Source: Dyella_A sp049445995 (GTDB lineage: Bacteria; Pseudomonadota; Gammaproteobacteria; Xanthomonadales; Rhodanobacteraceae). Taken from it: DNA of 64,000 bases. The stretch covers positions 62,001-126,000 of the forward strand of contig NZ_JBMSDZ010000004.1 of the NCBI RefSeq assembly GCF_049445995.1, in the 5' to 3' direction. Positions 40,515 to 49,358 of the stretch are shown piece after piece. A program made the position numbers and the translations under genes. A model generated the notes under the pieces. It saw nothing but the letters and a program-made list of their open reading frames with translations, did not search any database and was not told the origin of the DNA. Numbering within the stretch: position 1 is the stretch's first letter; each line of letters opens with the position of its first letter.

Positions 40515-42086
40515 TCACTGCAGGATCGCCGAGGTGTAGGGCGGCAGCGTGAGCAGGCGGCCATCGAGCGTGGCGCCGGTGCCGGCCTGGCGCGCGATCG
40601 TCGAGAACTCCTGCGCGTCGCCGCCGAGCGCCACGGTCTGCGCCTGGCCGGAGAGGTTGTGCAGCACCAGCGCGCGCGAGTCCGCATCTGCCAGCTGCCA
40701 GCCGACCACGTGCGCGTTGCCGCTGGCAAAGGCGGTGAGCGCGCCGTCGCGCAGTGCGGGGATCTGCTCGCGCCAGTGGATCAGCGTCTGGTAGCGGGCC
40801 AGCAGCGAATCGGGATCGGCCAGCTCGGCCTGCACCGAGACGTCCGCGCCATCGTGCGAGGTCGAGGGTTTCCAGCGGGTCTCGCCGCTGGCCCGTGCGC
40901 TGCGCTCCCAGCGCATCGGCTCGCGCAGGTCCGGGTCGGGCTTCACCCCGCGCATGCCCAGCTCCTCGCCGTAGTAGACGAACGGGTGGCCGGGCAGGGT
41001 GAGCAGCATTGCCGCGGCCGTGCGCATGTGCGCAGCATCGCCGTCGAGCTGGCTCATCACGCGGTTCTGGTCGTGGTTGGACAGGAACGGCGCATCGCTG
41101 CCCGGCCGGCCGGCCGCCGCCGCGAAACCCGCGTAGCGCTGCTGCAGGTGCTCGGCGAGGTCGCCGGCCCGTTCGCCGCGCGCCGCGTCGATCATCCGCG
41201 TGGCCAGTGGGAAGTCGAACACCGCGCTCAGCGCGCCGTACCACGGTGCGAGTTGCTGCCAGCGGCTTTCGGTGACCTCACCGACCACGTAGGCGTGCGG
41301 GTTCACCGCGCGCACGCCGCGCATGAACTGCCGCCACCACGCGAGGTTCTTCGCCAGCACCGCGGGGTCGCCTTCCTGCGACCTGAAGTCGAGGTAGATG
41401 TGACGCGCCGCGTCCAGCCGGAAACCGTCCACGCCCTTGCGCGACCAGAACTGGCCGACATCGACCATCGCCTGGCGCACGGCCGGGTTGTCGTAATTCA
41501 GATCCGGCATGCCCGGCGAAAAGATGCCCAGGTAGTGCCGGCCATCCGGCAGCGCCTGCCAGGCGCGGTCGCCCGCGGCGCTGTGCTGGGCCAGGTCGGT
41601 GTCGGGAGTGGCCCATTGATACCAGTCGTGGTGCGGGTCGCGCGGGTTTTGTGCGGCGAGGAACCACGGGTGCTGGTTGCTGGTGTGGTTGATCACCAGG
41701 TCGATGATCACCTTGATGCCGCGCTGGTGCGCCTCGCGCAGCAAGCGTTCGAAATCGGCCATGGTGCCGTACTGCGGGTTGATCGCCTCGTAGTCGGTGA
41801 CGTCGTAGCCGTGGTAGCTGGGCGAGGGGTTGATCGGCATCAGCCAGATGCCGCTGACGCCCAGCGATTTGAGGTAGTCGAGCCTGGCGGTGACGCCGTT
41901 GAGGTCGCCGATACCGTCGCCATCGGTGTCGTACCAGCTGCGCACGAAGATCTCGTAGTACACGCCGGAACGGGCGGGGCCTGCGGTTGCCGCCACTGGC
42001 TGCGGCGGCGGAGCGGGCGCACTGGCGCAGGCAGCCAGGAGCAGGGCGGAGGCGAACAGCGACGCGAGCGCGGTATGGCGGATCAA
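40515..42086 (-). CDS. GH13 alpha-amylase family lipoprotein
   Basis: A 523-aa enzyme with a lipoprotein signal (MIRHTALASLFASALLLAAC, lipobox LAAC, Cys20), so it is membrane-anchored, possibly on the cell surface. The barrel begins VYYEIFVRSWYDTDGDGIGD. Conserved sites are VIIDLVINHTS, the nucleophile in GFRLDAARH (near 223), the acid/base in VVGEVTES (near 269) and LSNHDQNR (near 339). The frame has no ATG at the correct place; TTG at 42086 follows GGGGAG by 7 nt and gives the complete lipoprotein signal. Operator site B lies 117 nt upstream. It likely produces short maltodextrins for the TonB receptor. Confidence 0.88.
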   Translation of the reverse strand: MIRHTALASLFASALLLAACASAPAPPPQPVAATAGPARSGVYYEIFVRSWYDTDGDGIGDLNGVTARLDYLKSLGVSGIWLMPINPSPSYHGYDVTDYEAINPQYGTMADFERLLREAHQRGIKVIIDLVINHTSNQHPWFLAAQNPRDPHHDWYQWATPDTDLAQHSAAGDRAWQALPDGRHYLGIFSPGMPDLNYDNPAVRQAMVDVGQFWSRKGVDGFRLDAARHIYLDFRSQEGDPAVLAKNLAWWRQFMRGVRAVNPHAYVVGEVTESRWQQLAPWYGALSAVFDFPLATRMIDAARGERAGDLAEHLQQRYAGFAAAAGRPGSDAPFLSNHDQNRVMSQLDGDAAHMRTAAAMLLTLPGHPFVYYGEELGMRGVKPDPDLREPMRWERSARASGETRWKPSTSHDGADVSVQAELADPDSLLARYQTLIHWREQIPALRDGALTAFASGNAHVVGWQLADADSRALVLHNLSGQAQTVALGGDAQEFSTIARQAGTGATLDGRLLTLPPYTSAILQ

Positions 42087-42202
42087 GCGGTACTCCCCTG
42101 GCAGGCGGCGGACAGTGCGAAACGGAGGGCGACATGCACGCGGCGTTCGGACGTCCAAATCGGTCCCCATGGTAGGCCGACACCCGGGGCATGCGGCCGT
42201 GC

Positions 42203-42218
42203 TGCATACGTATTCATC
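42203..42218 (-). promoter_or_regulatory. Putative LacI-family operator, site B (upstream of GH13 lipoprotein)
   Basis: TGCATACGTATTCATC, identical to site A except the last base and in the same orientation relative to transcription. It lies 117 nt before the TTG start. The 282-bp gap to the halogenase gene holds no other recognisable feature. Confidence 0.75.
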
Positions 42219-42368
42219 GGCGGCGCCACGCGCTTTTCCGTGGTGCAGTGCGGAAGATTTTCGGGGCCGTCATCCTGCACGCGCCGCAGCGGTGGCGGTC
42301 CGTTGCCAGCGAGTGCTCGCGGTGCCGAAGGTCGGTCCGCGGCGGGAGCGTGCGCTGCGCGTCGACGC

Positions 42369-43880
42369 TCAACCCCCGGTGCGGCAATGCGCGGCCACGA
42401 ACGACTCGTGTCCGGGAAAGGTCTGCACCGCGCGCTGGATCAGCGTGCGCATGTTTCCCAGGAACGTCTCCAGTTCGGCGGCGGGCAGCGCATCGGCCAT
42501 CGGGTGGTAGTGCTGCGGCGCGATGCCCTGGCCGATCAGCACCTGCAGCCAGCCGACCTCAGTGAACAGTTCCTCGCCGTGGCGGAAGATCTGCCCGCTC
42601 TGGCGGAATAGTTCGACCCGCCGCGCCAGGTGCTCGGGCATGCCGATGGCGCGGCAGTGGCGCCAGAACGGCGTGTCCTCGCGCTCGGTGGCGCGGTAGT
42701 GCAATGTCAGGAAGTCGCGCACGCTCTCGTACTCGAGTCGGGTCTGGCGGTTGTACTCGTCGCTCAGCGCGCTGTCGCAGTGGCGGTCGGGAAACAGCGA
42801 GATCAGCCGGCTGATGGCGGACTGGATCATGTGGATGCTGGTCGATTCCAGCGGCTCCATGAAGCCGCTGGCCAGGCCCAGCGCCACGCAGTTGCGGCTC
42901 CAGCTCCTGCGCCGCATGCCGGTGGTGAAGCGCAGCATGCGCGGCTCGGCCAGCGCCTCGCCGTCCAGGTGCGCAAGCAGAGTGGCGGTGGCCTCGTCGT
43001 CGCTGATGTACTCGCTGCAGTACACGTGGCCGTTGCCGTTGCGATGCTGCAACGGAATGCGCCATTGCCAGCCGGCCGCGCGGGCGCTGGCCTGCGTGTA
43101 CGGCCGCATCGGCGCCACCCTTGCGCTGGCCACGGCCACCGCGCGATCGCAGGGCAGCCACTGCTGCCAGTTGTCGTAGCCGCTCTTGAGGGCGCCCTCG
43201 ATCAGCAGGCCGCGGAAGCCCGAGCAGTCGATGAACAGATCGCCGTCGACGATCTCGCCGCTGCCAAGCTGCAGCGATTCGATGAAGCCATCCTCGGCGC
43301 GCAGGCGCACGTCGACGATCTTCCCCTCGATCCGCTGCACATGACCCGGATCGCAGGTGGCGCGCAGGTACTGCCCGTACAGCCCGGCATCGAGGTGGTA
43401 GGCATAGCGCACGCCGGTGAGCGGGCTGCTGCCCACGCGCTCCATGCGGCCGAAGCGCATCTGGCGGCAGGCCTGCGCGTTGATCGAGTAGCTCCACAAA
43501 TCGGGCGCGTCATTGCCGCGTTGCTGGCGGTCGCGAAGCCAGTAATGCTGGAACGGCACCAGCCCCAGCGGCAGGCCGAGGTCGCCGAAGGCGTGCAGGT
43601 AGGAGTCGCCGATGCGCCGCCAGTCGTTGAACTCGATGCCCAGCTTGAAGGTGCCGTGCACGGCGCGCAGCATGGTGTCTTCGTCGATGCCGAGGAACTG
43701 GTTGATGTGACGAATCTGCGGAATGGTGGCCTCGCCCACGCCGACCGTGCCGATCTCGTCAGACTCGATCAGGCGGATCGACAGCGTCGGTCCGAACGCC
43801 TTGGCAAGCAGCGCGGCGGCCATCCAGCCGGCGGTGCCGCCCCCGACGATGACCACGCGCTGGATCGGATGCGGCTGCAT
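42369..43880 (-). CDS. Flavin-dependent tryptophan halogenase-like protein
   Basis: A 503-aa FAD-dependent enzyme of the PrnA family. The FAD motif is GGGTAGW at 13-19. The catalytic lysine Lys79 (GTFKLGIEF) sits at the same position as in PrnA. The halogenase motif GWQWRIP is near 270, and the second catalytic glutamate is in MEPLESTSIHMI (near 344). These residues support halogenation of an indole-like substrate by hypochlorous acid. Its place directly behind a TonB receptor gene recurs in Caulobacter and Xanthomonas carbohydrate loci, where the real substrate is unknown. A strong terminator separates it from the receptor gene, so expression is by read-through or an unseen promoter. Confidence 0.88.
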   Translation of the reverse strand: MQPHPIQRVVIVGGGTAGWMAAALLAKAFGPTLSIRLIESDEIGTVGVGEATIPQIRHINQFLGIDEDTMLRAVHGTFKLGIEFNDWRRIGDSYLHAFGDLGLPLGLVPFQHYWLRDRQQRGNDAPDLWSYSINAQACRQMRFGRMERVGSSPLTGVRYAYHLDAGLYGQYLRATCDPGHVQRIEGKIVDVRLRAEDGFIESLQLGSGEIVDGDLFIDCSGFRGLLIEGALKSGYDNWQQWLPCDRAVAVASARVAPMRPYTQASARAAGWQWRIPLQHRNGNGHVYCSEYISDDEATATLLAHLDGEALAEPRMLRFTTGMRRRSWSRNCVALGLASGFMEPLESTSIHMIQSAISRLISLFPDRHCDSALSDEYNRQTRLEYESVRDFLTLHYRATEREDTPFWRHCRAIGMPEHLARRVELFRQSGQIFRHGEELFTEVGWLQVLIGQGIAPQHYHPMADALPAAELETFLGNMRTLIQRAVQTFPGHESFVAAHCRTGG

Positions 43881-43936
43881 GGTGTTGTCCCGGTTGCGAT
43901 GAAAGCTGCTGGTTAGCGGCTGACCGGCCGCCTGTC

Positions 43937-43971
43937 AAAAAAAAAGCCCCGTTGGATGCACTCAACGGGGC
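43937..43971 (-). terminator. Rho-independent terminator of the TonB receptor gene
   Basis: On the minus strand a 9-bp stem GCCCCGTTG/CAACGGGGC with an 8-nt loop is followed by nine T residues. It lies 25 nt past the receptor stop codon and 57 nt upstream of the halogenase ATG. It is the only canonical intrinsic terminator in the window. Confidence 0.93.
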
Positions 43972-43995
43972 CGGTGGGGAGGTAAGCCCTGCGGC

Positions 43996-46899
43996 TTACT
44001 TGAACTTGTAGGAGACGCCCACCTCGTAACGGCGACCGTAGCGCTCCCAGGTCTGCACCTGGCGCGGATCGTTGTTCTGGTACGTGGTGAACACCTTGTT
44101 CGACAGATTGGAGCCCTGCGCGATGATCGTCAGGCCGTCCAGCGGGCCGTGGTCGAAGGTGTAGCTGACCTGTGCGTCATACGTGCTGCCGCCACCCACC
44201 GTCTGCAGGATGCGCGAGGCACTGATGCCCGACACCTCGCCCAGGAAGCTGGAGCGGTAGCTGTCGCTCACGCGCGCCTCGAAGCCGGCATGCTGGTAGT
44301 ACAGCGTGCCGTTGGCAACCCACTTGGACAGGCCCGGCACCGTGATCGGTTCGGGATTGCCCGGATAGACCAGCGAGCTCTTGGTGCGGTTGCCGGTGAC
44401 GATGACGCCGAAGCCGTCCAGTGCCGGCGTGATCAGGCCAGCCGGCAGGTTCAACGTGACCTGTGCACCCTTCACGTAGCCGCGGCCGTCGTTCTGCGGG
44501 CCGGACACCGTGCCGAGCGTCGTGCCGAGCTGCGCCAGCTGGGCCGGCGTCAGGCCGAACGGCAGGAACGAGCTGAAGTCGTACAGGAACGCCGAGTTCG
44601 GGTTGATGTAGTCGTGCAGGGCGATGAAGTAGCCCGACAGCGCGAAGTAGCCACCGCCGCCGGTACGGCACAGGTCCGAGTTCTTGTTGTCGGCCGAGTT
44701 GCAGGCAAAGCCCGACGAGCTGCCCGAGAAGTAGTGCTCGTAGCTGACGTTGTAGTTGTCGGCCATCGTCGGCTTCAGCTTCGGGTTGCCACCCGAGGCG
44801 CTGAAGTAGGCCTGGTTCGGATCGGTCGACGTCAGGTGGGTGATGTTGCCGCTCACCGCCAGGCTGGCGTTCATCTGGTCCATGCGCGCACGGGCCAGCG
44901 TGCGGGCCGCGCTGACGCGCACGTCGTCGTTGTCGGTGAGGCCGAAGATCAGGTTGGCGCTCGGCAGGTACTTGTTGTAGCTGGTGCTGCCGCTCACCGG
45001 GATCAGCGTGATCGCGTTGCCGGTGACCGAACTGCCCGGCGCCACGCGCTCGCCCGACGCACGCTGCGAGGTGTGCTGCATCTGCACGCCGAAGTTGCCG
45101 CGCAGCGAGACGTTGCCCAGGTAGGTGTCCAGGTTGAACTGGAAGTACGGCGTCAGCACTTTCTCGCGCACCTTCCAGTCCGGCGGCATCGACAGCGACG
45201 ACCCGAAGGTCGGCACGCCGACCAGGGTGCCATTGGCGATCAGGTCCAGCGGGTTGTAGCAAAGCTGCTGGCTGATGCCCATCCAGGCCAGCGGGCTGCA
45301 ATCGGTGCCGCTGTACGGTGCCGAGGTGACCGCATTGCCGCCACTGATGGTGCCGCCGCCCAGGGTCAGGAAGGTCTGGTCGATGTGGTAGGTCTTGTTG
45401 CGCGTGCTGTGCGCCACGCCGAACTCCAGGCTGGAGAACGGACCGCTGGCGAAGTCGCGCTGCACGCTCAGCTTGAGGTTGGCCAGGTAGTCGACGGTGT
45501 GCGGCGCGTTGATGAAGCCGGCCTGCACCACGTCGTTGCCGCCGCCCCAGCCCTGCGGATCGGTCAGCATCACGCCGTTGGTGTAATCCAGCGACGGGTT
45601 GAGGTAGAGCAGGCCGTTGCTGCGCTCGACGAAGCCGATGGTGTCGGTCGCGCCGTTGCTGGCGTAGCCGGTGCCAGAGTAGCTCTCCAGGTTGATGTCG
45701 TCGCGGGTAGCGCGGGAGTAGTTGCCCACCAGATCCGCCGACCAGTCATCGTTGAAGTGGAACTTGTTGTCCCAGTTGAAGTTGTACACGCGCGCCGAGG
45801 TGGCATTGTAGTCGTTGCGGATCACCGGCTTGACATTGCTGTAGGTGCCGCTGGTGATCAGGCCGTTCTCCACGGTACCGCCCGGCTGCAACTGGGCCGC
45901 GCTCCAGAGCAGCGGAAACTCCATGCCCTTGGCCTGCTGCACTTCCTTGAAGTTGGTGTACGTCATGTCGATCGTGCCGGTGTAGTGCTCGTTCGGCTGC
46001 CACTGGAACGTGGCGAGCAGACCGTTGCGCTTCATCGTGTCGGAGATGCCGTAGTTCTTCGCGCCGCCCACCACCGCATTGCCGTTGGCGTCGGTCGGAT
46101 AACCCCAGGGAGCCTGGTGCTCGATCTGCGCCGGGTTCTTCTCGAAATCCACACCCAGCGTGACGCCCACGGTATGGTCGGCGAACTGGTTCACCCACAC
46201 GCCGTTGAGGTTGTAGCCCCGGTCGCTGACGCCCGGGCCCTTGGACAGCTGCGACATGTCGTTCCAGATGTAGCGCGCGTTGACCGCGGCTTCCGGCTTG
46301 TTCTTCTCCAGCGGACGGATGGTCTGCATGTCGACCGTGCCGGCGAGACCCTGGCCGATCAGGTTGGCCTGCGGGCTCAGGTGCACCACCACCGTGTTGA
46401 ACCAGCTCGACGGGTACTGGTCGAACTGCACGTCGCGGTTGTTGGAGGTGGACACCTGCTGGCCGCCGTTGACCAGCGCGGTGGAGAAGTCCGGACCGAG
46501 GCCGTGGATGGTCAGCACCTGCGGGCGACCGCTCACTTCCTGCACGGCCAGACCCGGCAGGCGGCCGAGCGTGTCGGCGATCGAGACGCCCGGCAGCTTG
46601 CCGATCTGCTCGGCGGAGACGGCCTCGACGATCGAGTCGGCATTGCGCTTGACCGCGGTGGAGTTTTCCAGGCTGCTGACGAAGCCGTGCACTTCCACGG
46701 CCTGCAACTGCTTGGTGGCGCCGCGCTTGGCGTCCGCCTTCTTGCCGTCCTTGCCCTGCGTGGACGAGTCGGTGTTCTTTGCGCTGTCGGTGGACTGCGG
46801 GCCGGCTGCCGCCGCGGCATCCGCCTGCGCGTGCGTTGCCACCATGAACATGGCCGATGCCAGCGCCGCGCTGAGCAGATTGCGCTTGAGATTCAACAT
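43996..46899 (-). CDS. TonB-dependent receptor (maltodextrin uptake, MalA-like)
   Basis: A 967-aa outer-membrane beta-barrel receptor. The ATG has GGGGAGG 6 nt upstream. Residues 1-26 are a signal peptide. An acidic/lysine linker (about 30-62) precedes a TonB-box-like stretch near LQAVEVHGF. The plug domain (about 75-200) has SIVEAVSAEQIGKLPGVS, IADTLGRLPGLAVQ and GLGPDFSTALVNG. The long barrel ends in YEVGVSYKFK with the terminal aromatic/basic pattern needed for outer-membrane insertion. The barrel part resembles receptors for alpha-glucans in Caulobacter and Xanthomonas. Operator site C lies 143 nt upstream. Transcription ends at the terminator at 43937. Confidence 0.92.
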   Translation of the reverse strand: MLNLKRNLLSAALASAMFMVATHAQADAAAAAGPQSTDSAKNTDSSTQGKDGKKADAKRGATKQLQAVEVHGFVSSLENSTAVKRNADSIVEAVSAEQIGKLPGVSIADTLGRLPGLAVQEVSGRPQVLTIHGLGPDFSTALVNGGQQVSTSNNRDVQFDQYPSSWFNTVVVHLSPQANLIGQGLAGTVDMQTIRPLEKNKPEAAVNARYIWNDMSQLSKGPGVSDRGYNLNGVWVNQFADHTVGVTLGVDFEKNPAQIEHQAPWGYPTDANGNAVVGGAKNYGISDTMKRNGLLATFQWQPNEHYTGTIDMTYTNFKEVQQAKGMEFPLLWSAAQLQPGGTVENGLITSGTYSNVKPVIRNDYNATSARVYNFNWDNKFHFNDDWSADLVGNYSRATRDDINLESYSGTGYASNGATDTIGFVERSNGLLYLNPSLDYTNGVMLTDPQGWGGGNDVVQAGFINAPHTVDYLANLKLSVQRDFASGPFSSLEFGVAHSTRNKTYHIDQTFLTLGGGTISGGNAVTSAPYSGTDCSPLAWMGISQQLCYNPLDLIANGTLVGVPTFGSSLSMPPDWKVREKVLTPYFQFNLDTYLGNVSLRGNFGVQMQHTSQRASGERVAPGSSVTGNAITLIPVSGSTSYNKYLPSANLIFGLTDNDDVRVSAARTLARARMDQMNASLAVSGNITHLTSTDPNQAYFSASGGNPKLKPTMADNYNVSYEHYFSGSSSGFACNSADNKNSDLCRTGGGGYFALSGYFIALHDYINPNSAFLYDFSSFLPFGLTPAQLAQLGTTLGTVSGPQNDGRGYVKGAQVTLNLPAGLITPALDGFGVIVTGNRTKSSLVYPGNPEPITVPGLSKWVANGTLYYQHAGFEARVSDSYRSSFLGEVSGISASRILQTVGGGSTYDAQVSYTFDHGPLDGLTIIAQGSNLSNKVFTTYQNNDPRQVQTWERYGRRYEVGVSYKFK

Positions 46900-47041
46900 G
46901 TACGCCTCCCCTTGGAAAATCGATTTTGATTTCGCCGGGAGTGCCGTTGGATTCGAATCCGGCCTGCCCGTTGCGAACGACGTTGTGAATGTGCCGTCGG
47001 GGCGGGATGTTAGCCCTGCGCCCGGGCATGCAGCGCAAACT

Positions 47042-47057
47042 TGCATACGTATTCATA
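47042..47057 (-). promoter_or_regulatory. Putative LacI-family operator, site C (upstream of TonB receptor)
   Basis: TGCATACGTATTCATA, 143 nt before the receptor ATG and in the same orientation relative to the gene as sites A, B and D. On the minus strand its right half (TATGCA) could serve as a -10 with ATGACG 16 nt upstream, which would place the operator over the promoter. That promoter is tentative. Confidence 0.75.
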
Positions 47058-47591
47058 ACAATCCGTCATGCCGCTATCACATTGTTGCAATTGAAATTTT
47101 TTCTTGCGGCGACGCAATATTCATTTGGCGAAAACCGTCAACTTCCATTGCTATTGAAGGATTCCTGTCATTGATGCGTTGCCGCAAATCGGTCGCTGCG
47201 GTTGGGGTCCTGTCGACGTCGGTACGCGCTCCGGCGTGGCGACGCGCGACGGCCCGTGCCAGCCAGTTGGCGTGGAGTGGCGGGTTGTCGCGAGAGTGTT
47301 TCCCGGGCGGTCCGGGAGGTGTGGCATGGACGTCTGGACGTCCAACTGTCGTCATGTCCTCTCTCTGTCGATGGCGCCATGCCGCGCCGTGTGGATGGCC
47401 TGCCGAAACGGCCGGGCCGTTGGGTTGCGTGTCGTTTTCACTCTTGCCACGACGCCACGCGCACTGCTCGTTGAGTACTGCGGATGGGGCCTCCGCGCTG
47501 CGGCGCGGAACATGGGTGGGGCTGTCGCGTGCCGGGATCGATGCGGCGACGCACCATGCGCCGCAAGGGCTGCGGGGCATCGACCGTTTGC
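47058..47591. other. Intergenic region between divergent receptor and GH13 genes
   Basis: About 530 bp without a credible gene: the open frames here have no family features and atypical composition. The first 120 bp next to site C are clearly AT-richer than the rest (runs such as TTGAAATTTTTTCTTG). An imperfect palindrome GGACGT-CTGG-ACGTCC lies near 47330. It probably holds both promoters and their regulatory sites. Confidence 0.6.
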
Positions 47592-47607
47592 CATGAATAC
47601 GTATGCA
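47592..47607 (+). promoter_or_regulatory. Putative LacI-family operator, site D (upstream of cytoplasmic GH13)
   Basis: CATGAATACGTATGCA, the exact complement of site A, 107 nt before the ATG of the rightward gene. It is therefore in the same transcription-relative orientation as the other three sites. Confidence 0.75.
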
Positions 47608-47713
47608 GGGTGGTCGGAAGCGGGGGGAGGGGCGATTAAGCTGCCCGCCACCGCTGCCTCGCGCAGCACGCGCGGCCCAACCGGGGGCGCCGCGCGGACG
47701 TCGGGATCAATGC

Positions 47714-49330
47714 ATGCACAAGCAACCGTGGTGGCGCGGAGCCGTCATCTACCAGATCTACCCGCGCAGCTTCCTCGATACCAACGGTGACGGCGTCGGC
47801 GACCTGCCGGGGATCATCGAGCGGCTCGACTACGTGGCCGGGCTCGGGGTGGAGGCGATCTGGATCGCACCGTTCTTCAAGTCGCCGATGGCCGATTTCG
47901 GCTACGACATCGCCGACTACCGCGACGTCGATCCGCTGTTCGGCACGCTGGACGATTTCGACCGCCTGCTCGCCAAGGCGCACTCGCTCGGCCTGAAGGT
48001 GATGATCGACCAGGTGCTCAGCCACACCTCGATCGAGCACGCGTGGTTCCAGGAAAGCCGGGCCAGCCGCGACAACCCGAAGGCCGACTGGTACGTGTGG
48101 GCTGACGCCAGGGAAGACGGCACGCCGCCGAACAACTGGCTGTCGCTGTTCGGCGGTTGCGCCTGGCAGTGGGAGCCGCGGCGCGGCCAGTACTACCTGC
48201 ACAACTTCCTCACCTCGCAGCCGGACCTCAACTTCCACAATCCGGCGGTGCGCACGGCGATCCTGGACAGCGTGAAGTTCTGGCTCGACCGCGGCGTCGA
48301 CGGTCTGCGCCTGGACGCGATCAACTTCTGCTTCCACGACGCGCAGCTGCGCGACAACCCGCCCAAGCCGCCGTGCGAGCGGGTGGGCCGCGGCTTCAGC
48401 CCGGACAACCCGTACGCGTTCCAGCGCCACTGGTACAACAACACGCAGCCGGAGAACCTGGCGTTTCTGGAGGAGCTGCGCGCGCTGCTGGACCGCTACG
48501 ATGACGTGGCCGCGTTGGGCGAGATTTCCTCGGAAGATTCGCTCGCCACGATGGCCGAGTACACCTCGGGCAGGCGCCTGCACATGGGCTACAGCTTCGA
48601 GCTGCTCACCGACGATTTCAGCGCCGCGTACATCCGCGGCACGGTCGAGCGGCTGGATGCGCAGATGACCGAAGGCTGGCCGTGCTGGGCGATCTCCAAC
48701 CACGACGTGGAGCGCGTGCTGTCGCGCTGGGGCAACGGCGACGCCTCGCCGCGGCTGGCCAACCTGCTCACCGCGATGGTCTGCTCACTGCGCGGCTCGG
48801 TGTGCGTGTATCAGGGCGAGGAACTGGCGCTGACCGAGGCCGAGGTGCCGTACGAGGCGCTGCGCGATCCCTACGGCATCGCCTTCTGGCCCACCTTCAA
48901 GGGCCGCGACGGCTGCCGCACGCCGATGCCGTGGAACGATCGTCCGCATGCCGGTTTCAGCAGCGCGCCGCCGTGGCTGCCGGTGCCGGTGGACCACGCG
49001 TCGCGCTCGGTGCAGCATCAGGAGACCGACCCGGCCTCGGCACTGCACGGCTTCCGCACCTTCATGCACTGGCGTCACCGGCAGCCGGCGCTGTGCAGGG
49101 GCGACATCCGCTTCGTCGATGCGCCCGAGCCGGTGCTCGCGTTCACCCGCACGCTCGATGGCCAGACGGCGTTTGCCGCCTTCAACCTGGGCGCGCAGCC
49201 GGTGTCGCTGGACGTGTCGGCACTGGGGACGCTGGTGCCGCTGGAAGGCCATGGGCTGGCACAGGGCACGCTCTCTGGTGGCACGCTGCAGCTGCCCGCG
49301 CATGCGGTGATGTACGCCCGGGTCGACTGA
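47714..49330 (+). CDS. Cytoplasmic GH13 alpha-glucosidase (oligo-1,6-glucosidase type)
   Basis: A 538-aa enzyme without a signal peptide, so it acts on imported maltose or isomalto-oligosaccharides. The start is WWRGAVIYQIYPRSFLDTNG, the standard opening of GH13 alpha-glucosidases. Sites: VMIDQVLSHTS, the nucleophile in GLRLDAIN (near 200), the acid/base in ALGEISSED (near 269) and SNHDVERV (near 330). The ATG at 47714 is in frame; an overlapping ATG at 47710 is not. The ribosome-binding site is weak (CGGGA). It is divergent from the receptor gene and shares the regulon operator. Confidence 0.92.
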   Translation: MHKQPWWRGAVIYQIYPRSFLDTNGDGVGDLPGIIERLDYVAGLGVEAIWIAPFFKSPMADFGYDIADYRDVDPLFGTLDDFDRLLAKAHSLGLKVMIDQVLSHTSIEHAWFQESRASRDNPKADWYVWADAREDGTPPNNWLSLFGGCAWQWEPRRGQYYLHNFLTSQPDLNFHNPAVRTAILDSVKFWLDRGVDGLRLDAINFCFHDAQLRDNPPKPPCERVGRGFSPDNPYAFQRHWYNNTQPENLAFLEELRALLDRYDDVAALGEISSEDSLATMAEYTSGRRLHMGYSFELLTDDFSAAYIRGTVERLDAQMTEGWPCWAISNHDVERVLSRWGNGDASPRLANLLTAMVCSLRGSVCVYQGEELALTEAEVPYEALRDPYGIAFWPTFKGRDGCRTPMPWNDRPHAGFSSAPPWLPVPVDHASRSVQHQETDPASALHGFRTFMHWRHRQPALCRGDIRFVDAPEPVLAFTRTLDGQTAFAAFNLGAQPVSLDVSALGTLVPLEGHGLAQGTLSGGTLQLPAHAVMYARVD

Positions 49331-49358
49331 GCGGCGCCGGATCCGCAGCGAGCCGCCT

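Noticed and set aside
47064..47081. A CRP/Clp site next to operator C
   Set aside because: Only the right half TCACA fits; the left half (TCATG) does not match TGTGA.
42145..47343. GGACGTCC-type palindromes near 42145 and 47330 as a second operator
   Set aside because: They share only about ten bases, differ in position relative to the genes and have only two occurrences.
35338..47607. Short frames all starting MNTYA at the four operator sites
   Set aside because: The operator ATGAATACGTATGCA happens to read ATG AAT ACG TAT GCA. The peptides differ completely afterwards, so this is the DNA motif and not a conserved leader peptide.
47179..47790. A 203-codon frame in the receptor/GH13 intergenic region
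   Set aside because: It has no family features, runs through operator D and overlaps the true start of the GH13 gene in another frame.
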